Shown: piece by piece, positions 19,490 to 28,655 of the stretch | How positions within the stretch are numbered: the stretch's first letter is position 1 | Layout: each line of letters starts with the position of its first letter | DNA from: Bradyrhizobium erythrophlei | GTDB lineage: Bacteria > Pseudomonadota > Alphaproteobacteria > Rhizobiales > Xanthobacteraceae | Length of the DNA stretch: 64,000 bases | Reading direction: 5' to 3' | NCBI RefSeq assembly: GCF_900129505.1 | Contig: NZ_LT670818.1 | Coordinates: 1,364,001-1,428,000 of the forward strand | Program-made: the position numbers and the translations under genes | Notes under the pieces: model-generated | Databases searched by the model: none | What the model was told of the DNA's origin: nothing | What the model saw: the letters and a program-made list of their open reading frames with translations, nothing else

Positions 19490-21239
19490 GGGCCACCCAT
19501 TTCTTGCCGAGATAGGCCTCGATGACGCGCGGATCGCGGGTGACCTGCTCCGGCTCGCCATCGGCCAGCACCGCACCGTGGTCGAGCACCAGGAAGCGAT
19601 CGACGAGGCGAACCATGGACTGCATGGTGTGCTCGATGATCACGACGGTCATGCCTTCCCGCGCCAGCCGCTGCACCACGGCGGTGACCTCATCGGCCTC
19701 GCCATGGCCGAGTCCCGCCAGGGTTTCGTCGAGCAGCAGCAGGCGGGGCTTGCCGGCCAGCGCGCGGGCGATCTCCATCAGGCGCAGCTCCTTGGTGGTG
19801 AGCTCGGCCGCCATCTTGCCGGCCACCGGGCCGAGACCGACGCGATGGACCGCGCCGTCGGCGAGGCGCCGCGCCTCGTCCTCGCTCGCCGCGCGCACAT
19901 AGGCGCCGACGCGGACGTTGTCGCGAACCGACATCCGCGGGAACGGCCGCATGATCTGGAAGGTGCGCCCGACCCCCGCCTTGCACAGCACATGCGGCCG
20001 GCAGCCGACCATGTTGCGGCCCTCGAACATCACTTCGCCGGTGTTGGGCGGCGTGAAGCCATTGAGCAGGTTGAACAGGGTGGTCTTGCCGGCGCCGTTG
20101 GGCCCGATGATGCCGAGGATCATGCCCCGGTGCACGTCGAAGCTGACGTCCTGCACCGCCTTGAGGCCGCCGAACGATTTCGACAGGGCCTTCACCGACA
20201 ACAGCACCTCGCCGCATGGCGCGCGCCGGATGGCGGGAGGCGCCTCGGCCGGCGCAAGCGATGCGGCCGGCGCCGGGACTTTCGGCGGCAGCGCGTCCGC
20301 TGCCGGCGCGCGCCTGAAGCGATCGCGCAGCGTCCAGAACATGCCCTCCGGCGCCACCAGGATGACGACAATGATGGCGATGCCGTAGATCACACCCTGG
20401 ATACCGGGAATCCGCGCGCCGAGTTCGGCGTTGAGGATCTCGCCGACCGGGATCAGCACCGCGGCGCCGATCAGCGGTCCCCACACCGTGCCGACGCCGC
20501 CGAACATCGACACCGTCAGCGCCTGCGCCGAGACCAGCATGCCGAATACCGACGGCGGCGTGACCACCAGCAGCACCACGGCATAGAACGCGCCGACCGC
20601 GCCGGCGATCGCCCCCGACAGCGCGATGGAGCGCAGCTTCCACGCCAGCGCATTGATGCCCGCGGCCTCGGCCGCCGCCTCGTTCTGCTTGATCGCCAGG
20701 AGCGCCATGCCGAACCGCGACCGCTCGACCGCGCGGGTGATCAGCACGACACCGAGCAGCATCACCAGCGCGACCAAAGTGTAGAGCCGCGGATCGGAGA
20801 ATTGCATGTAGGCGAACGGCGCGTCGCGCTTGATCGGCAGCGTCAGCTCCTGGTAGCCGAGCCACTCGAACACGTAGAGCATCGCCAGCGGGTAAGCCAG
20901 CATCGCCAGCGCGAAGTAATGGCCGCGCAGGCGGAACGTCGGAAAACCGACCAGGAGGCCGGACACCCCGCCGATCACGGCCGCGATGGGGATCAGCAGC
21001 CACGGCGTGAGATCGAAGTAGAGCTGGCCGAGTGCGGTGGTGTAGGCGCCGAGCCCGAAGAAGGCGGCGTGGCCGAACGACACCAGGCCGGTGTAGCCGG
21101 ACAGGATGTTCCACGACAGACCGAAGCTCGCCCACACCAGCACCAGCGTCAGCATCAGCTGGTAGTAGGAATTGGTCACCAGAAGCGTGAGGCAGGCGTA
21201 GATCAGCGCAGCCGCCAGGATCGGAAGCAGGGATCGCAT
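19476..21239 (-). CDS. Fused LivM-type permease and LivG-type ATPase
   Basis: A 587-aa two-domain protein. Residues about 1-310 are a LivM-like permease with eight or more membrane segments (for example LVLVWASFGLSWNILSGYTG and SFGHAAFFGLGAY). After a proline/alanine-rich linker (about 315-345), residues about 345-587 are a LivG-like ATPase with Walker A GPNGAGKTTLF and an Asp-Glu Walker B (LLLLDETLAGLGHGE). Separate livM and livG genes are the classic arrangement; the fusion is recurrent in proteobacteria. Its start shares one base with the end of the LivH gene. Confidence 0.92.
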   Translation of the reverse strand: MRSLLPILAAALIYACLTLLVTNSYYQLMLTLVLVWASFGLSWNILSGYTGLVSFGHAAFFGLGAYTTALGQLYFDLTPWLLIPIAAVIGGVSGLLVGFPTFRLRGHYFALAMLAYPLAMLYVFEWLGYQELTLPIKRDAPFAYMQFSDPRLYTLVALVMLLGVVLITRAVERSRFGMALLAIKQNEAAAEAAGINALAWKLRSIALSGAIAGAVGAFYAVVLLVVTPPSVFGMLVSAQALTVSMFGGVGTVWGPLIGAAVLIPVGEILNAELGARIPGIQGVIYGIAIIVVILVAPEGMFWTLRDRFRRAPAADALPPKVPAPAASLAPAEAPPAIRRAPCGEVLLSVKALSKSFGGLKAVQDVSFDVHRGMILGIIGPNGAGKTTLFNLLNGFTPPNTGEVMFEGRNMVGCRPHVLCKAGVGRTFQIMRPFPRMSVRDNVRVGAYVRAASEDEARRLADGAVHRVGLGPVAGKMAAELTTKELRLMEIARALAGKPRLLLLDETLAGLGHGEADEVTAVVQRLAREGMTVVIIEHTMQSMVRLVDRFLVLDHGAVLADGEPEQVTRDPRVIEAYLGKKWVAHAQA

Positions 21240-22195
21240 CAGGTTCGCTCCACCATGCGACCAAAGAAACCCTGGGGACGCAGGAAAACGATCAGCAGGA
21301 ACACCACGAAGATCGCCGCGTTCTGCAATTGGGTCGGCAGCACCAGCGTCGAGAGCTGCTGCACCAATCCGATGGTCATGCCGCCCCAGAACGCGCCGAT
21401 GATGCTGCCCATGCCGCCGAGCACCACGCCCGCATACATCACGATGACGTAGTCGGTGCCGATGTAGGGATGAAACGGATAGTTGGTGGCGAGCAGGCCG
21501 CCCGCGACCGCGGTGACCGCGGCGCCGAGACCGAACGCGATGCGATACGAACGATCAATGTCGATGCCCATATAGGTCGCCGCCACCGGATTGTCGGCGG
21601 AGGCGCGCAACGCCTTGCCCATCCGCGTGCGCGTGATCAGGAGCGCGAGGACCACCATGGCGGCGATCGAGATCAGGGCGGCGATGCCGCGCGACTTGTT
21701 GACGAAGATGCTGACGAAATCGCCCCACAGCGGCCCGATTTCCCAGGCGCTGGACGACAGCGGCGTGCGGATCGAGGCCAGCACCGAACCGAACACGATC
21801 AGCCCGCCATTCTGCAGCACCAGCGCGACGCCGAGCGTGAGGATCAGCTGGGCGAAGTGACCCTCGCCTTCGAGCTTTTCGGTGCGCCGCCCGGTGACCC
21901 GGGAGATCAGGAAGCGGTGGATGGCGTAGCCGAACGCGAACAACAGCGGACCGGACAGCAGGATCGCCACATACGGTCCAACGACATTGCCGAACGCGCC
22001 CTGGATGCCGGCCGACAGGAACAGGTAGTAGGCCGCGTACATGCCGAGCATCATGAAGTCGCCCTGGGCGAAGTTGATGACGCGCATGACGCCGAAGATC
22101 AGCCCGAGCCCGAGGCACATCAGGCCGTAGATCGATCCCGCCAGCAGCCCGGCGACCAGCGCCTGCAGCACGTTCTCGACGATCTGCGACGTCAT
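21239..22195 (-). CDS. ABC transporter permease, LivH type
   Basis: A 318-aa inner-membrane permease, with LVAGLLAGSIYGLMCLGLGL near the N-terminus and the conserved INFAQGDFMMLGMY. About eight hydrophobic segments are visible, and the EAA-like loop region is VLGGMGSIIGAFWGG. The start at 22195 (MTSQIVENVLQ) is preferred over an ATG ten codons upstream because the basic leader before it is not typical. It pairs with the fused LivM-LivG protein. Confidence 0.92.
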   Translation of the reverse strand: MTSQIVENVLQALVAGLLAGSIYGLMCLGLGLIFGVMRVINFAQGDFMMLGMYAAYYLFLSAGIQGAFGNVVGPYVAILLSGPLLFAFGYAIHRFLISRVTGRRTEKLEGEGHFAQLILTLGVALVLQNGGLIVFGSVLASIRTPLSSSAWEIGPLWGDFVSIFVNKSRGIAALISIAAMVVLALLITRTRMGKALRASADNPVAATYMGIDIDRSYRIAFGLGAAVTAVAGGLLATNYPFHPYIGTDYVIVMYAGVVLGGMGSIIGAFWGGMTIGLVQQLSTLVLPTQLQNAAIFVVFLLIVFLRPQGFFGRMVERT

Positions 22196-22315
22196 CGGGC
22201 GCACCCGGCGACTGTGGCGCGGCAACAGTCCGGCGCTACGCTCATCACTTTCTCCCCCTCATTCCCTCGAGCCTTCGGCCCGTCTTCTTGTCACGCGATC
22301 GCTATTGCCCGTCGG

Positions 22316-23737
22316 TCACGGCCCGGCGCCGGCGCGGGATGCCGCGGCGCGCGATTTGCCGCCGGGCCCCGCGGACGCGCACAGCGCCGCGATACGCCCG
22401 GCATGGTCGACCCGCTCGAGCCCGTCGATCATCTCCTCCACGGCATCGGCGCGTTCCAGCCCGATCACTTCGCTCGCGGCGGCACGGAACCGGGCGCGGA
22501 TCTCACCCTCGGTCGCCGCGACCACATCGGCAATGCGCCGGCTGATCCGGGCGCCGCTCGACAGGCTGACCTCGACCTCGGCGCCCTGGGCGCCCGGGAA
22601 CGCGGCGGTGAACTCCGCGTCGCGCTTCAGCCGCATCAGCACCGCGAGCCGCTGCACGGCCGGGTCGTCGAGCCGGCGATAATTCTCTTCCGCGACGGAC
22701 TTGCGGACCAGCGCGGCCGCGACGCCGTACTGGATACTCATCTTGGCCTGCAGCGCGTGCCGGAACGGTCCCGCAAAATCGCAGCCGGGATAGTCGATGG
22801 CGGCGTCCGGCAGATGCACAATGATGGCGTCGATGGCGCCGACATTGTCGATTTCCTCGGCAACGCGGATCGCGGCCTGGCAGGCGGTCTGGGCGAAATT
22901 GCAGGCCGGAACCGGCTTGTTGTAGACCGCCATGATCTCTTCGCTGCCGTCCGGGAACAGCGCAATCGCCTCCGGCGCGGCTACGCGCCCGAACGCCGCG
23001 AACAGCCCGGCCGGGCCTTCGATGATATGTTCGGAGCCGTAGGCCCCGGCTTCGGCGAGTTCGATCGCGGTGACGGCGCTGCGCGCGGCGAAGCCCGGAT
23101 GGAAATACATGTCGCTGCCGCCTTCATGCGGCCACTGATTGAGGCCCGACGAGGTGTTGGCGGCGAGCGCCAGCGCCGAGACCGAGGCGTCTTCGTCGAG
23201 ACCGAGCAGCACGCTTCCGGCCAGCGCGCCGGCCAGCGGCCCGAGAATGCCGGTGGGCCGGAACAGTCGCGCCAGCCCCGCCGTCATCAGCGCCCGCCCC
23301 ACCCGGCCGCCGACCTCGTAGCCGATCGCGGCCGCGCGCAGCAGGCGCGCGCCCGACACCGGGGTGCGTTGCGCCAGCGCGAGCAGAACCGGCCAGATCA
23401 CCACGCCATGATGGGCGATGCTGCCGGCATGCATGTCCTCGCGGACCAGGCCATGCCCAAGCGTGGCGTTGGCAAAACCCGCATCGGCCGCCGACGTGAT
23501 CGCATCGGTGCCGACCACGGATGACCCCGACGCCAGGCGGGCGGCGACCGCGACCGCCTGGCGGCTGGTCGGCAGATCGCGCGCCTCAAAGGCGCATGAC
23601 AGGAAGTCGAGCAGGCACATCTTGAGCTTGGCCTGCGCCGGCGCCGACAATTGCGACAGCTCGCGCGCATGCGCCGTGCGCACCATGGCGCGCGCGATCG
23701 ACACTTGTCGCGGATCGGGACGCACGGTCGTGGCCAT
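22316..23737 (-). CDS. MmgE/PrpD family protein (second copy)
   Basis: A 473-aa MmgE/PrpD-fold protein. Recognisable segments are MCLLDFLSCAFEARDLP near the N-terminus, GHGLVREDMHAGSIAHHGVVIWP in the middle (family position of the catalytic-site loop) and KMSIQYGVAAALV in the C-terminal domain. It lies in the same transcription unit as the importer, between LivH and the HIBADH-like gene. With the copy at 12713-14059 it gives two PrpD-type enzymes around one importer. Its substrate is unknown. Confidence 0.82.
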   Translation of the reverse strand: MATTVRPDPRQVSIARAMVRTAHARELSQLSAPAQAKLKMCLLDFLSCAFEARDLPTSRQAVAVAARLASGSSVVGTDAITSAADAGFANATLGHGLVREDMHAGSIAHHGVVIWPVLLALAQRTPVSGARLLRAAAIGYEVGGRVGRALMTAGLARLFRPTGILGPLAGALAGSVLLGLDEDASVSALALAANTSSGLNQWPHEGGSDMYFHPGFAARSAVTAIELAEAGAYGSEHIIEGPAGLFAAFGRVAAPEAIALFPDGSEEIMAVYNKPVPACNFAQTACQAAIRVAEEIDNVGAIDAIIVHLPDAAIDYPGCDFAGPFRHALQAKMSIQYGVAAALVRKSVAEENYRRLDDPAVQRLAVLMRLKRDAEFTAAFPGAQGAEVEVSLSSGARISRRIADVVAATEGEIRARFRAAASEVIGLERADAVEEMIDGLERVDHAGRIAALCASAGPGGKSRAAASRAGAGP

Positions 23738-23771
23738 GGGCTGCTCCTTATCGCTGCGGTCGCTGCTGTCT

Positions 23772-24668
23772 CTATCCCCTGATCTGCACGCCGGCCCATT
23801 CCTCCGACAGTTTGGCGATCGAGGTGAAATCGGAGTCGGGTCCGTACTTGGCCTGCGTCAACGCCAGGATCTGGCGCACCACCGCGCCCATGATCATCGG
23901 AATTCCCATCGCTTCCGCCTCGTCGAGGCAGAGCCGGACGTCCTTGTAGGACAGCGCGGTGGCGAAGCCGAAATCGAAGGTGCCCGGCAGCACCGAGCGC
24001 GGAAACTTGTCCTGGGTCGCGCTGTTGCGCCCCGAACTGACATTGATGATGTCGAGCAGCACTTTTGGATCGAGCCCGGCCTTGACCCCCATCGCCATGC
24101 CCTCCGACGAGATCACCAGCGCCGCCGCGGCCAGCAGATTGTTGACGAGCTTGGCGGTCTGCGCCAGGCCCGGCTTTTCGCCGGTGAAGAACAGCTTGCC
24201 GAAATGCGTGAGGATCGGCGCGACCTTGGCGTCGTAGATATCGCGCGGGCCCGAAACCATCACCGCGAGCGTGCCGCCCTTGGCGCCGGCGATGCCGCCG
24301 CTGACGGGAGAATCGAACAGGGTGATCTGCCGCTCGCCGAGGCCCTTGGCGACGATGGTCGCAACGCCGGGTCCGGTGGTGGAAAGATCGATCACGGTGC
24401 GGACGCGATTGCCGACGCCCACGCCGTTCTCGCCGAGCGTCACCGCCTTGACGATGTCCGGCGTCGGCAGGCTGAGCAGCACGATTTCGGCGGTCGACGC
24501 CACTTCACCGGACGAATGCGCCAGCCGCGCGCCGCGCGCGACCAGCTCGGCGGTGGCCTCCGGCTGCTTGTCATAGACGCAGAGCGAGTAACCCGCGTCG
24601 AGCAGGCGCGACGCCATCGGGCCACCCATGCGGCCAATACCAATGAATCCGAGAAGCTCACCCGCCAT
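23772..24668 (-). CDS. NAD(P)-dependent oxidoreductase of the 3-hydroxyisobutyrate dehydrogenase family
   Basis: A 298-aa beta-hydroxyacid dehydrogenase. The dinucleotide-binding motif is GFIGIGRMGGPMASRLL (about 7-23), the substrate-binding signature is DSPVSGGIAGAKGG, and the catalytic lysine is in KLVNNLLAAA. The family covers 3-hydroxyisobutyrate, tartronate semialdehyde, 6-phosphogluconate-like and sulfolactaldehyde-type substrates; sequence alone does not choose among them. The start at 24668 is placed by GGAGGAC five bases upstream. It heads the enzyme part of the operon after the LysR gene. Confidence 0.88.
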   Translation of the reverse strand: MAGELLGFIGIGRMGGPMASRLLDAGYSLCVYDKQPEATAELVARGARLAHSSGEVASTAEIVLLSLPTPDIVKAVTLGENGVGVGNRVRTVIDLSTTGPGVATIVAKGLGERQITLFDSPVSGGIAGAKGGTLAVMVSGPRDIYDAKVAPILTHFGKLFFTGEKPGLAQTAKLVNNLLAAAALVISSEGMAMGVKAGLDPKVLLDIINVSSGRNSATQDKFPRSVLPGTFDFGFATALSYKDVRLCLDEAEAMGIPMIMGAVVRQILALTQAKYGPDSDFTSIAKLSEEWAGVQIRG

Positions 24669-24762
24669 CGCATGTCCTCCGTCGTCGTCGGCCGGTCTTG
24701 ATCGCCGGTCGCGCTTGTTCGGAGGGAAACCTAGCCGGTCCACCGAGGCGGGGCATCGCCGT

Positions 24763-25758
24763 TTAGGGAATAACAGCTTTCCGGGACACGACGGGCGATG
24801 CCGCATCGCCGCGGACGCGTGACGGCGGCTTGCGTCCGTCCGGCGACAGCCATAGGCCCTGCTGGACGAGGTCCTGCACCTGGCGCCGCACCATCTTGGC
24901 GAGCGCCCGCGTCGCGGTGGTGGTCGGCCGCTGGCTTGAGGTCGCTAGGATGAGCTGCCGGGTCAGCACGGGATCGACGATCGACCAGCTCTTCAGCCGG
25001 CCGGCCTCGATCAGATGACGCGCCGGGCCATAGGACAAGAGCGTATAGCCGACGCCACGCTCCACCAGACGGAGCGTCGACGGCATGGCATCGACCTCGA
25101 GCACGACATTTGGTTCGATCGCCGCCTCGCCGAGGAAGGCGTCGACCACCAGCCGCAGGCCGTGCGGACGGCTCGGCAGGATCATCGGCAGTTCGACCAG
25201 GCGCGAACCCGGCACCGGCCCCGCGGTCAGCCCGGCCGGATCGTTGACTGCACCCAACAGGCTTATCTCCTCCTGCAGCAGCGGCTCCGCGCTCAAATTG
25301 CTGATGCGCGGCGCGTTGTAGAGCACCGCGACGTCGATCTTGCCGGTGATCAGCCATTCCAGCAGATGGCCGCTGAACCCCTCCACTATCCGCATCGAGA
25401 TCAGCGGGAACTCGGCGCGGAAGCATTGCACCAGCGGCACCGTCAGGATCGAGCCCACCGACGGCGGCATGCCGATCGCGATGGTGCCGCGCGGGCTGGA
25501 GCGCAGCGCCATCACCTCCGAGGCCGCGCGGGTGACGGTGTCGAGCACGCCGCCGGCATAACCGTGCAGCAGCTTGCCCGCCTCGGTCAGGACGATGCCA
25601 CGCCCGTTGCGGTAGAACAGCTCGATGCCGAGCTCCTGTTCCAGCGCCTTGATCTGCCGGCTCAGCACCGGCTGCGCCACCGACAGCACCGCGCCCGCGC
25701 GCGAGAATGAGCCGAATTCGGCCAGCGTTGCGAAGGCCTTGAGTTGCTTGAGATCCAT
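24763..25758 (-). CDS. LysR-family transcriptional regulator
   Basis: A 331-aa regulator with an N-terminal winged helix (MDLKQLKAFATLAEFGSFSR and PVLSRQIKALEQELG) and a C-terminal ligand-binding domain (about 90-300). It is the most upstream gene of the minus-strand catabolic cluster and reads in the same direction. This differs from the divergent position usual for LysR regulators but still makes it the likely local controller. It resembles the NAC/CynR/CatR-like branch in the helix-turn-helix only; the ligand is unknown. Confidence 0.88.
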   Translation of the reverse strand: MDLKQLKAFATLAEFGSFSRAGAVLSVAQPVLSRQIKALEQELGIELFYRNGRGIVLTEAGKLLHGYAGGVLDTVTRAASEVMALRSSPRGTIAIGMPPSVGSILTVPLVQCFRAEFPLISMRIVEGFSGHLLEWLITGKIDVAVLYNAPRISNLSAEPLLQEEISLLGAVNDPAGLTAGPVPGSRLVELPMILPSRPHGLRLVVDAFLGEAAIEPNVVLEVDAMPSTLRLVERGVGYTLLSYGPARHLIEAGRLKSWSIVDPVLTRQLILATSSQRPTTTATRALAKMVRRQVQDLVQQGLWLSPDGRKPPSRVRGDAASPVVSRKAVIP

Positions 25759-26100
25759 TCCGCTCCATCCGGGTGGACACGTCCACCCACGGTTTCGACA
25801 TTAGGGTTAGCCCACGGACGACAGCGGACACCGTCGCCGGCATCTGGCGGTTTTTCCTCCCGCGCGCAGCGCGCCGGGCAACCGCCAAAAGCGCGTACCG
25901 GCAGATCATAATGTCTGACACGAAAAGGGGAACCGCTGTTCGCCTATCGGTGCCAGGCTCGGTTTCCAGGATGCTATTCGGTGTTTTTGCTCGCCGAGCG
26001 CCTCAAGCTCAGCTTGCCTCGCCGATCTAGTTGTCCAGCCGGGAATGGGTAAGCAGCTCTTGCCTACTCACTTCGAAAACACGAATGGGAGAAGTTCTAT
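25759..26100. other. Intergenic, no gene seen
   Basis: About 340 bp between the LysR gene and a relic gene. The left part should carry the promoter of the minus-strand cluster. A good ribosome binding site (GGGAGAAG) survives at the right edge in front of the relic. The base composition becomes less GC-rich here than in the cluster to the left. Confidence 0.45.
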
Positions 26101-26280
26101 GTTGAAGGGCAGTTTGTGTCCTGCTGCGCTGGCGAGCCTGTTTATGTCAGGCGCCGCTTTCGCTCGACAAAAAATCAAAGTCGGTGTTACGGCGACCCTG
26201 GAGGGCACCTATACCACGCTCGGTGAGGACGGCATTCGCGGTTTCCAGACCCGCCTTGAACAAATTCGGCAAACCGCCGA
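26101..26280 (+). pseudogene. Truncated Liv-type substrate-binding protein (N-terminal relic)
   Basis: A ribosome binding site, a signal peptide (MLKGSLCPAALASLFMSG, then AAFARQ) and about 35 residues of mature sequence (KIKVGVTATLEGTYTTLGED then GIRGFQ) match the start of ABC substrate-binding proteins of the Liv/urea/aromatic family, which are about 400 aa. Similarity stops near residue 57, just before the convergent flavoprotein gene, and the frame ends at 26359 in unrelated residues. The rest of the gene is missing, so this is the stump of a deletion or insertion event. Confidence 0.65.
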
Positions 26281-26294
26281 GACCGAGACGTCAA

Positions 26295-27716
26295 CTAGGC
26301 CGTTTTCAACGTGCTCTGTTGGATGGAGCGACGCGGTACCTGCGAGAAGAGCAGGCTGAGCCCCTCGGCCATCGTCGGATGCGCGAAGGCGGCATCAGCA
26401 AGCCTCGAATATGAAAGGCCAGCCAACATTGCCGTGTACACCGTAGCCAGAACTTCACCCGCCTCGGCGCCTATCATCGCGAAACCGAGAATGCGATCGT
26501 CATTCTCGGCGATCAGCGCCTTCATAAAGCCTTGCCTCTCGTCGGTGGCCTGGGCGCGCAACACGGAATTCATCGGCAATTTCGCAACCCGTGCCGCGAT
26601 TCCTCGACGCTCAGCTTCGGCTTCACTAAGCCCCACGCGGGCGAGCGGAGGATCTGTAAACATGCAGTAAGGAACGAGTCGATCGCGCGTGCTGCGAGCG
26701 TTCCCAGCGAGATTGTCGCGAATGATGCGAAAATCATCTTCGGATATGTGCGTGAATTGTGGGCTGCCCGCGCATTCCCCTACGGCCCAGAAACCCGGGG
26801 CACTGGTCTCGAGGCGTTCATTGACGCGAATGTACCCACGATCGTCCAACTCAATCCCTGCCTCCTTGAGTCCGATTCCACTGGTGTTGGGAATACGTCC
26901 GGCTGCCACGAGGATGTCGCTACCCTCTATCGTTCGTTCGCCGGAGCGCGTGCGCACAGCAAGGCTAACCTTCTCGCCGGATCGCCCGCGCACCTGGAGG
27001 AGTTCGGCTCCCGCTACAATTTCAATTCCTTCGTCGCTCAGAATCCGCTGCATCTCCTGCGCAACGTCCAAATCCTCCCGACCGAGAATCTTGGGGCCAG
27101 ACTCTATGATGGTCACCTTGCTGCCAAAACGGCGGAAAGCCTGTGCAAATTCGAGGCCGGAATAGCCGCCACCAATCACGAGCAGATGCAACGGCAAATG
27201 GTCGAGTTCCAGGGCCTCGACGTGCGTCAGCGGACGGGCTGCATCGAGGCCGGCAACATTTGGAAGGGCCGCGTGCGTTCCCAGGTTGAGGAAGACTGTG
27301 TCCGCCGAAAGCACGCGTTTGGTTCCGTCATTCAGGGTAACCTCAAGCGCTTTCGGCCCTGCGAAACGCCCGGTTCCCATAATTAATTCCGCACCGCTTT
27401 CCTTGTATTTCTGCAGGTGCCCCGCAACCTGTCGTTCAACCATCTCCCGCTTCCGCTTGCGAACCGTACTCATGTCAATCGCTACCGGGCCGGCGGTCGT
27501 CCCGAACTGCGCGGCGTTGCGCGCCAAGTACGCAACCCTCGCGCTCGATATCTCATTCTTGCTGGGCATGCAGGCGATGTTGGGACAGGAGCCTCCAATC
27601 CACTGCCGCTCCACGACGGCCGTTCGTCGTCCCGACTGAGCCGCGTGCCAAGCTATGAGCTTGCCGCCTGTCCCGCTGCCGACCACGAGAACTTCAAACT
27701 GCTCTGCTTGGGGCAT
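26295..27716 (-). CDS. FAD-dependent disulfide oxidoreductase, mercuric-reductase-like
   Basis: A 473-aa flavoprotein of the pyridine nucleotide-disulfide reductase family. The FAD motif is VVGSGTGGKLIAWHA, the redox-active pair is C44 and C49 in GGSCPNIACMPSK, the NAD(P) motif is VIGGGYSGLEFAQ, and the second FAD segment is FWAVGECAG. The C-terminal dimer domain keeps AHPTMAE with the catalytic His-Glu. It lacks the N-terminal HMA domain and the C-terminal Cys pair of true MerA, and no mer genes are nearby, so mercury reduction is doubtful. The start at 27716 has GGAGAAGG upstream. Confidence 0.85.
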   Translation of the reverse strand: MPQAEQFEVLVVGSGTGGKLIAWHAAQSGRRTAVVERQWIGGSCPNIACMPSKNEISSARVAYLARNAAQFGTTAGPVAIDMSTVRKRKREMVERQVAGHLQKYKESGAELIMGTGRFAGPKALEVTLNDGTKRVLSADTVFLNLGTHAALPNVAGLDAARPLTHVEALELDHLPLHLLVIGGGYSGLEFAQAFRRFGSKVTIIESGPKILGREDLDVAQEMQRILSDEGIEIVAGAELLQVRGRSGEKVSLAVRTRSGERTIEGSDILVAAGRIPNTSGIGLKEAGIELDDRGYIRVNERLETSAPGFWAVGECAGSPQFTHISEDDFRIIRDNLAGNARSTRDRLVPYCMFTDPPLARVGLSEAEAERRGIAARVAKLPMNSVLRAQATDERQGFMKALIAENDDRILGFAMIGAEAGEVLATVYTAMLAGLSYSRLADAAFAHPTMAEGLSLLFSQVPRRSIQQSTLKTA

Positions 27717-28235
27717 AGGCCTTCTCCGTGTTGTGGATTTCGGTAGTGGATCTCGCTGCTTTGGAGTGAACAGGTGGGTGAGCAACATCGGAATAAAAGC
27801 GGCCTTCCCACCACCCTCCGATTTCCAATCAATTGCGTCGCTACTTTCGGGCCTCTATCTCACCATCGACGGATACATCAACGACCGCATAGAGCAGCTC
27901 TCGTCCGGTACCAGGAAGGGCGCGACACCACCCGCTTGATGAGCCCGGCTCATTTCGCCGAGCCGGATCATCCAAAAATCGACACCAAAAAATCGACACC
28001 AAATGTGGTTGAACAAAGACAATCGCGCAGTGAGATCGTTCAACTAGACAATCGTGAAGGCCCTCGACAGCGTTTGCCTCGCGCGGATTTGATTTGCTCG
28101 CCGCAAGTCTGGCGGCTCGTGAGCCACAAACAGACGTTGGCCTGGCAACATCGCGACCGTCAGATACGGATTCTCGTTCTCGCGGCGCGAAGACGCCCGG
28201 GTTTTGCAAGGACCTTGTCCCTCCGAGAACAGAGG

Positions 28236-28348
28236 GCGCAGGGAATGCCGGGCGTCCGATGCGCCCGATAGCCGCGTGTGCAATGATAGTGGTAGTACGC
28301 ACACGCGTTAGTCAGGTCACACCGGCAAACACCCGGCATTCCCCGCGC
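28236..28348. repeat. Long imperfect hairpin (dispersed-repeat type)
   Basis: The outer arms at 28236-28252 and 28332-28348 pair over 17 bp with one mismatch (GGGAATGCCGGG against CCCGGCATTCCC at the core). Inner arms CGCGTGTGC (28273-28281) and GCACACGCG (28299-28307) pair perfectly. From memory, similar GGGAATGCCGGG hairpins recur in Bradyrhizobium genomes; there is only one copy in this window. Confidence 0.75.
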
Positions 28349-28636
28349 AATGGTTTTACGGCCTATTTCGTACTCTCCCCGGCGATCGGGCTTTTTTGTC
28401 ACCGTCGCCCCGCAGATGCTTCCGCGAAACTTGACGCCAGCGTCGAGGTGTCAGGACCATACGACTTCACCGTCCGCATCAAGTGCTCTCGTCAGGTGCA
28501 CCATCAGCGTCCACCGCATCCCGCTCCGCGTTCGTGACGTTGCGCAACGCCCCTCTGTGTGGGACGGGACGACGCGGATATAGAACTGATTTGGTGTTTC
28601 GGAAAACCAGAATATTTTTGCAAACAGGGCTGGACA

Positions 28637-28655
28637 GGCAAATCACTGATTTGCC
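28637..28655. repeat. Perfect palindrome GGCAAATCA/TGATTTGCC
   Basis: A 19-bp palindrome with a single central base, at the right end of the hairpin repeat region and about 100 bp before the LLM oxidoreductase gene. The same CAAATCA/TGATTTG arms recur beyond the 3' end of that gene (29849-29872), in the reverse order. Confidence 0.7.

Noticed and set aside
18443..23524. Very long plus-strand frames (for example 19470-21452 and 21329-23524) opposite the importer and PrpD genes
   Set aside because: They are antisense to well-supported Liv-type and PrpD genes and rich in Arg, His, Gln and Asp, as expected from reversed GC-rich codons.
26295..27716. Annotation as a true mercuric reductase
   Set aside because: The redox Cys pair is present, but the HMA domain and C-terminal Cys pair of MerA are absent and no mer genes are nearby.
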